Shown piece by piece: positions 6,387 through 7,918 of a stretch of 7,918 nt of DNA. Within the stretch, counting starts at the first letter, position 1, and the number at the start of each line of letters is the position of its first letter. Position numbers and translations under genes: made by a program. The stretch is taken from assembly GCA_030596245.1 (NCBI GenBank), contig JAUVKN010000197.1, positions 1 through 7,918 of the forward strand. The letters run 5' to 3'. Under the pieces are notes generated by a model, which did no database searches, was not told the DNA's origin, and saw only the letters and a list, made by a program, of their open reading frames with translations. Origin of the DNA: Bacteroidia bacterium (GTDB taxonomy: Bacteria > Bacteroidota > Bacteroidia > Bacteroidales > GCA-2748055).

Positions 6387-7715
6387 TTACTCCTTGATAA
6401 ACTTTGAAGAATAAGTTCCGCCTTCTGCAAATTTTACTTTCAGCAGATAGATGCCGTTTGAGAGATCAGAGACATCAATATCCCTGCCTGCCATAGAGGT
6501 CATGTCAACAACTTTGTGAAGAGCACCGGTCACACTGTAAATCCTGAGGCTGCTCAGTTCCTCCACACTTTTTACAGTGATGAAGTCCTGAACAGGATTA
6601 GGGTATACAGAGAACGCAATGTCATCCCTGTTCTGTTTAACACCTACTTTTAGATATTGATCCTCGTTCAGAGCAAGAATATGCTGAGCAATGGCGTCTT
6701 GATGAAGCAACCATGAAGCCTTGGCATCGGGGAACCAGTTTAAGTCACCCAGTGGCAATCCAGCAACTGAGGCTGTCAGCAGGGTAGAATTTGTGTATGC
6801 ACCATCGAAACGAGGCCAAACCTCCGGATAATAGGCAGGATCGGTACCGGCCCATCCATCCACATCCCACATATAACTTGGCCAGTCAGCGGGTTCAGCA
6901 ATGTCCGCCAGGCCCCAGATATACTTCTGGAACCAGCTAAGTGCATTTGTACCTGCACTGTCACTGAGATCATAAATTCTGGCATCGGTGTATTGGGGAT
7001 CGAGGTCATACATGTTATGGTTGAATTTCATGTTTGGCCAGTTTACATCATCATTGAAGATGCGATTCTCTCTACTGGAGTCAGCAGGAGAAACAACCGG
7101 ACCGTCACTTGCATACCAGTCAGGTGTATCATCCTCCCACAACATTGGAATTGAATAGACTGGAGCAATGGTATCGTTGGATTTTGCATATGCCGTAATA
7201 CCCTTTACTCCGTCGGAGGTGTACTGCAGGTTACGTTGCCAGAATTTGGTCCTTGCAGATGGCAACGTTTCATAGGTACCTAGTGTATCAATGACCAGTG
7301 TGTCGGTGTTGGCTAAACTGAGCATCGTATTTCCTGTTGGATAATCCTGGAAGAACTGACCCCAGGCGTAAAGCTGACTAAAGATACTTACGTCATGAAA
7401 CAGGTTGTTGGTCATGTAATAGTCCATATCGTTAAAGGGTATTCCGAGCCATACATCGTGCCATAGGAAGGTATTGTGATTTATCCAAATGAAATTGTTG
7501 GGAGGAGTCCGGTGTTGTGCACCAACAAATAGCGACTGTCCTGTAGAAACAAAAGAGTTATTCTCTATGTACAATGTGTCCCATTGATTTTCCTCCAGTA
7601 TTCCCGGGTCATTGGGGCCACCCATGCTACCGTTCCTGAGAATAAGATTGTTGTAAGTGAAAGCGGGATAAAAACAAAAAATGATGTAGAAAAACTTTAT
7701 AAATATGGTATACAT
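6387..7715 (-). CDS. Secreted beta-helix-like protein with type IX secretion sorting domain; authentic 5' end missing
   Basis: The nominal frame from ATG at 7715 gives 442 residues, but the first 22-25 are the antisense of the trpC fragment and not an authentic N-terminus; genuine coding probably begins near 7640 and the signal peptide is lost. Asparagine-bearing rungs (ENNSF at 51, NHNTF at 79, TNNLF at 102) recur every 23-28 residues, typical of a right-handed parallel beta-helix. A Trp-, Asp- and Pro-rich region (about 190-350) follows with no catalytic motif I recognise. Residues about 366-442 are a type A C-terminal sorting domain: FSVYPNPVQDFITV, LRIYSVTGALHKVVD, then LSNGIYLLKVKF and a final KFIKE. 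Such domains send proteins through the type IX secretion system (Por/Gld) to the outer face of the outer membrane or the medium. A polysaccharide lyase-like or glycan-binding role is possible but no active site is evident. Its transcript should end at the hairpin at 6285-6327. Confidence 0.75.
   Translation of the reverse strand: MYTIFIKFFYIIFCFYPAFTYNNLILRNGSMGGPNDPGILEENQWDTLYIENNSFVSTGQSLFVGAQHRTPPNNFIWINHNTFLWHDVWLGIPFNDMDYYMTNNLFHDVSIFSQLYAWGQFFQDYPTGNTMLSLANTDTLVIDTLGTYETLPSARTKFWQRNLQYTSDGVKGITAYAKSNDTIAPVYSIPMLWEDDTPDWYASDGPVVSPADSSRENRIFNDDVNWPNMKFNHNMYDLDPQYTDARIYDLSDSAGTNALSWFQKYIWGLADIAEPADWPSYMWDVDGWAGTDPAYYPEVWPRFDGAYTNSTLLTASVAGLPLGDLNWFPDAKASWLLHQDAIAQHILALNEDQYLKVGVKQNRDDIAFSVYPNPVQDFITVKSVEELSSLRIYSVTGALHKVVDMTSMAGRDIDVSDLSNGIYLLKVKFAEGGTYSSKFIKE
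7627..7660. other. Chimeric junction between Bacteroidota sequence and AT-rich trpC-trpB sequence
   Basis: To the left, minus-strand coding for the beta-helix protein is clear up to about SMGGPNDPG (near 7600-7627). To the right, plus-strand coding for TrpC is clear from PENKIVVSESG (from 7635). By hand count the 160 bases 7641-7800 contain 45 G+C (28%), against 66 of 160 (41%) in 7441-7600. Composition, strand and function all change within some 30 bases, and no transposon end, tRNA or repeat marks the spot. The minus-strand reading NNLILRNG could still be a helix rung, so the exact breakpoint is uncertain. Confidence 0.75.
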
Positions 7716-7796
7716 GCTATACTTGTTGGAGAGATATTAATGAGAAGTGATAACATAGAATCTGAAGTACGAAAACTAATTGGGGAAGAAGAATGA
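7635..7796 (+). CDS. trpC: Indole-3-glycerol phosphate synthase, C-terminal fragment (53 codons)
   Basis: TrpC closes the indole ring of carboxyphenylamino-deoxyribulose phosphate in tryptophan biosynthesis, in the cytoplasm. The fragment covers the last two strands and helices of the TIM barrel: PENKIVVSESGI carries the SESGI signature whose glycine region helps bind substrate phosphate, and GIHAILVGEILMRSDN matches the closing L-x-GE-x-LM segment. About 200 N-terminal residues of a normal 250-260 residue enzyme are absent, replaced by the beta-helix gene on the opposite strand. An ATG at 7584 lies in the same frame, but everything before about 7632 is that unrelated gene, so it is not the true start. 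The stop TGA (7794-7796) overlaps the trpB start as ATGA, implying translational coupling and no trpF between them. The very low G+C points to a source other than the rest of the window. Confidence 0.85.
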   Translation, partial: PENKIVVSESGIKTKNDVEKLYKYGIHAILVGEILMRSDNIESEVRKLIGEEE

Positions 7797-7882
7797 AATT
7801 ACCTGATAAGCATGGTCGCTTTGGGGAATTTGGCGGTAAATTTGGACCTGATACTGTTATGTTACCGCTCCTGAAAGGATAA
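7793..7882 (+). pseudogene. trpB: Tryptophan synthase beta chain, N-terminal fragment with premature stop
   Basis: TrpB condenses indole with serine using PLP, in complex with TrpA. The 29 codons begin MKLPDKHGRFGEFGGKF, an excellent match to the TrpB N-terminus (GRFGEFGG, normally followed by a [FY]VPET motif). Here that motif reads FGPDT, so two strongly conserved residues are altered, and the frame ends at TAA (7880-7882) after LPLLKG, where the family continues for nearly 400 residues. The 36 bases up to the window edge show no clear TrpB match in any frame. The start overlaps the trpC stop (ATGA). Low-quality sequence at a contig end, or a second junction, explains this better than a real pseudogene. 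Confidence 0.7.
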
Positions 7883-7918
7883 ATACAATATCCTTTACCT
7901 ATATCAATCCCGGATGGT

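Noticed and set aside
7584..7715. A natural fusion or dual coding of the beta-helix protein with TrpC
   Set aside because: Residues before about 7632 on the plus strand do not resemble TrpC, and the first 22-25 residues of the minus frame are just the complement of TrpC codons; neither end is a plausible authentic start.
1..7918. CRISPR arrays, tRNA or rRNA genes, insertion-sequence ends
   Set aside because: No regularly spaced direct repeats, cloverleaf-like segments, rRNA-like stretches or transposase coding were seen on either strand.

Overview
The window suggests a Bacteroidota genome, probably a metagenome or single-cell contig. The evidence is a type IX secretion C-terminal sorting domain on one protein, candidate promoters resembling the TTTG / TAnnTTTG pattern of that phylum, start codons without Shine-Dalgarno sequences, and three large exported proteins that look devoted to polysaccharides or the cell surface.

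Layout. Positions 1-3649 (minus strand) hold a very large exported protein, at least 1216 residues and cut by the left edge. It has two groups of PQQ/BamB-like beta-propeller repeats separated by a degenerate methyltransferase-like Rossmann domain, then a conserved-looking cysteine segment and a C-terminal malectin-like domain. Positions 3650-3889 are a divergent intergenic region with one candidate promoter for each flanking gene and a short minus-strand reading frame that may be a gene remnant. Positions 3890-6286 (plus) encode a complete secreted GH78-type alpha-L-rhamnosidase with its acidic active-site cluster intact. A hairpin at 6285-6327 lies between convergent genes and best terminates the minus-strand one. 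Positions 6387 to about 7640 (minus) encode a beta-helix-like secreted protein with a type IX sorting tail and no authentic N-terminus.

The right end does not belong with the rest. From about 7635 the plus strand becomes very AT-rich and encodes the C-terminus of indole-3-glycerol phosphate synthase (trpC), overlapping by ATGA the first codons of tryptophan synthase beta (trpB). trpB stops after 29 codons. The change falls inside the beta-helix gene, so I read it as a chimeric join, most likely an assembly or amplification artefact.

How the genes may work together (inference): the rhamnosidase would trim rhamnose from a glycan or glycoside, the malectin-tailed propeller protein may bind carbohydrate at the surface, and the beta-helix protein may be a surface glycan-binding or glycan-cleaving protein. 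No SusC/SusD pair, regulator or transporter is visible, so a polysaccharide utilization locus cannot be claimed. The most unusual item is the propeller / methyltransferase-like / propeller / Cys / malectin protein.
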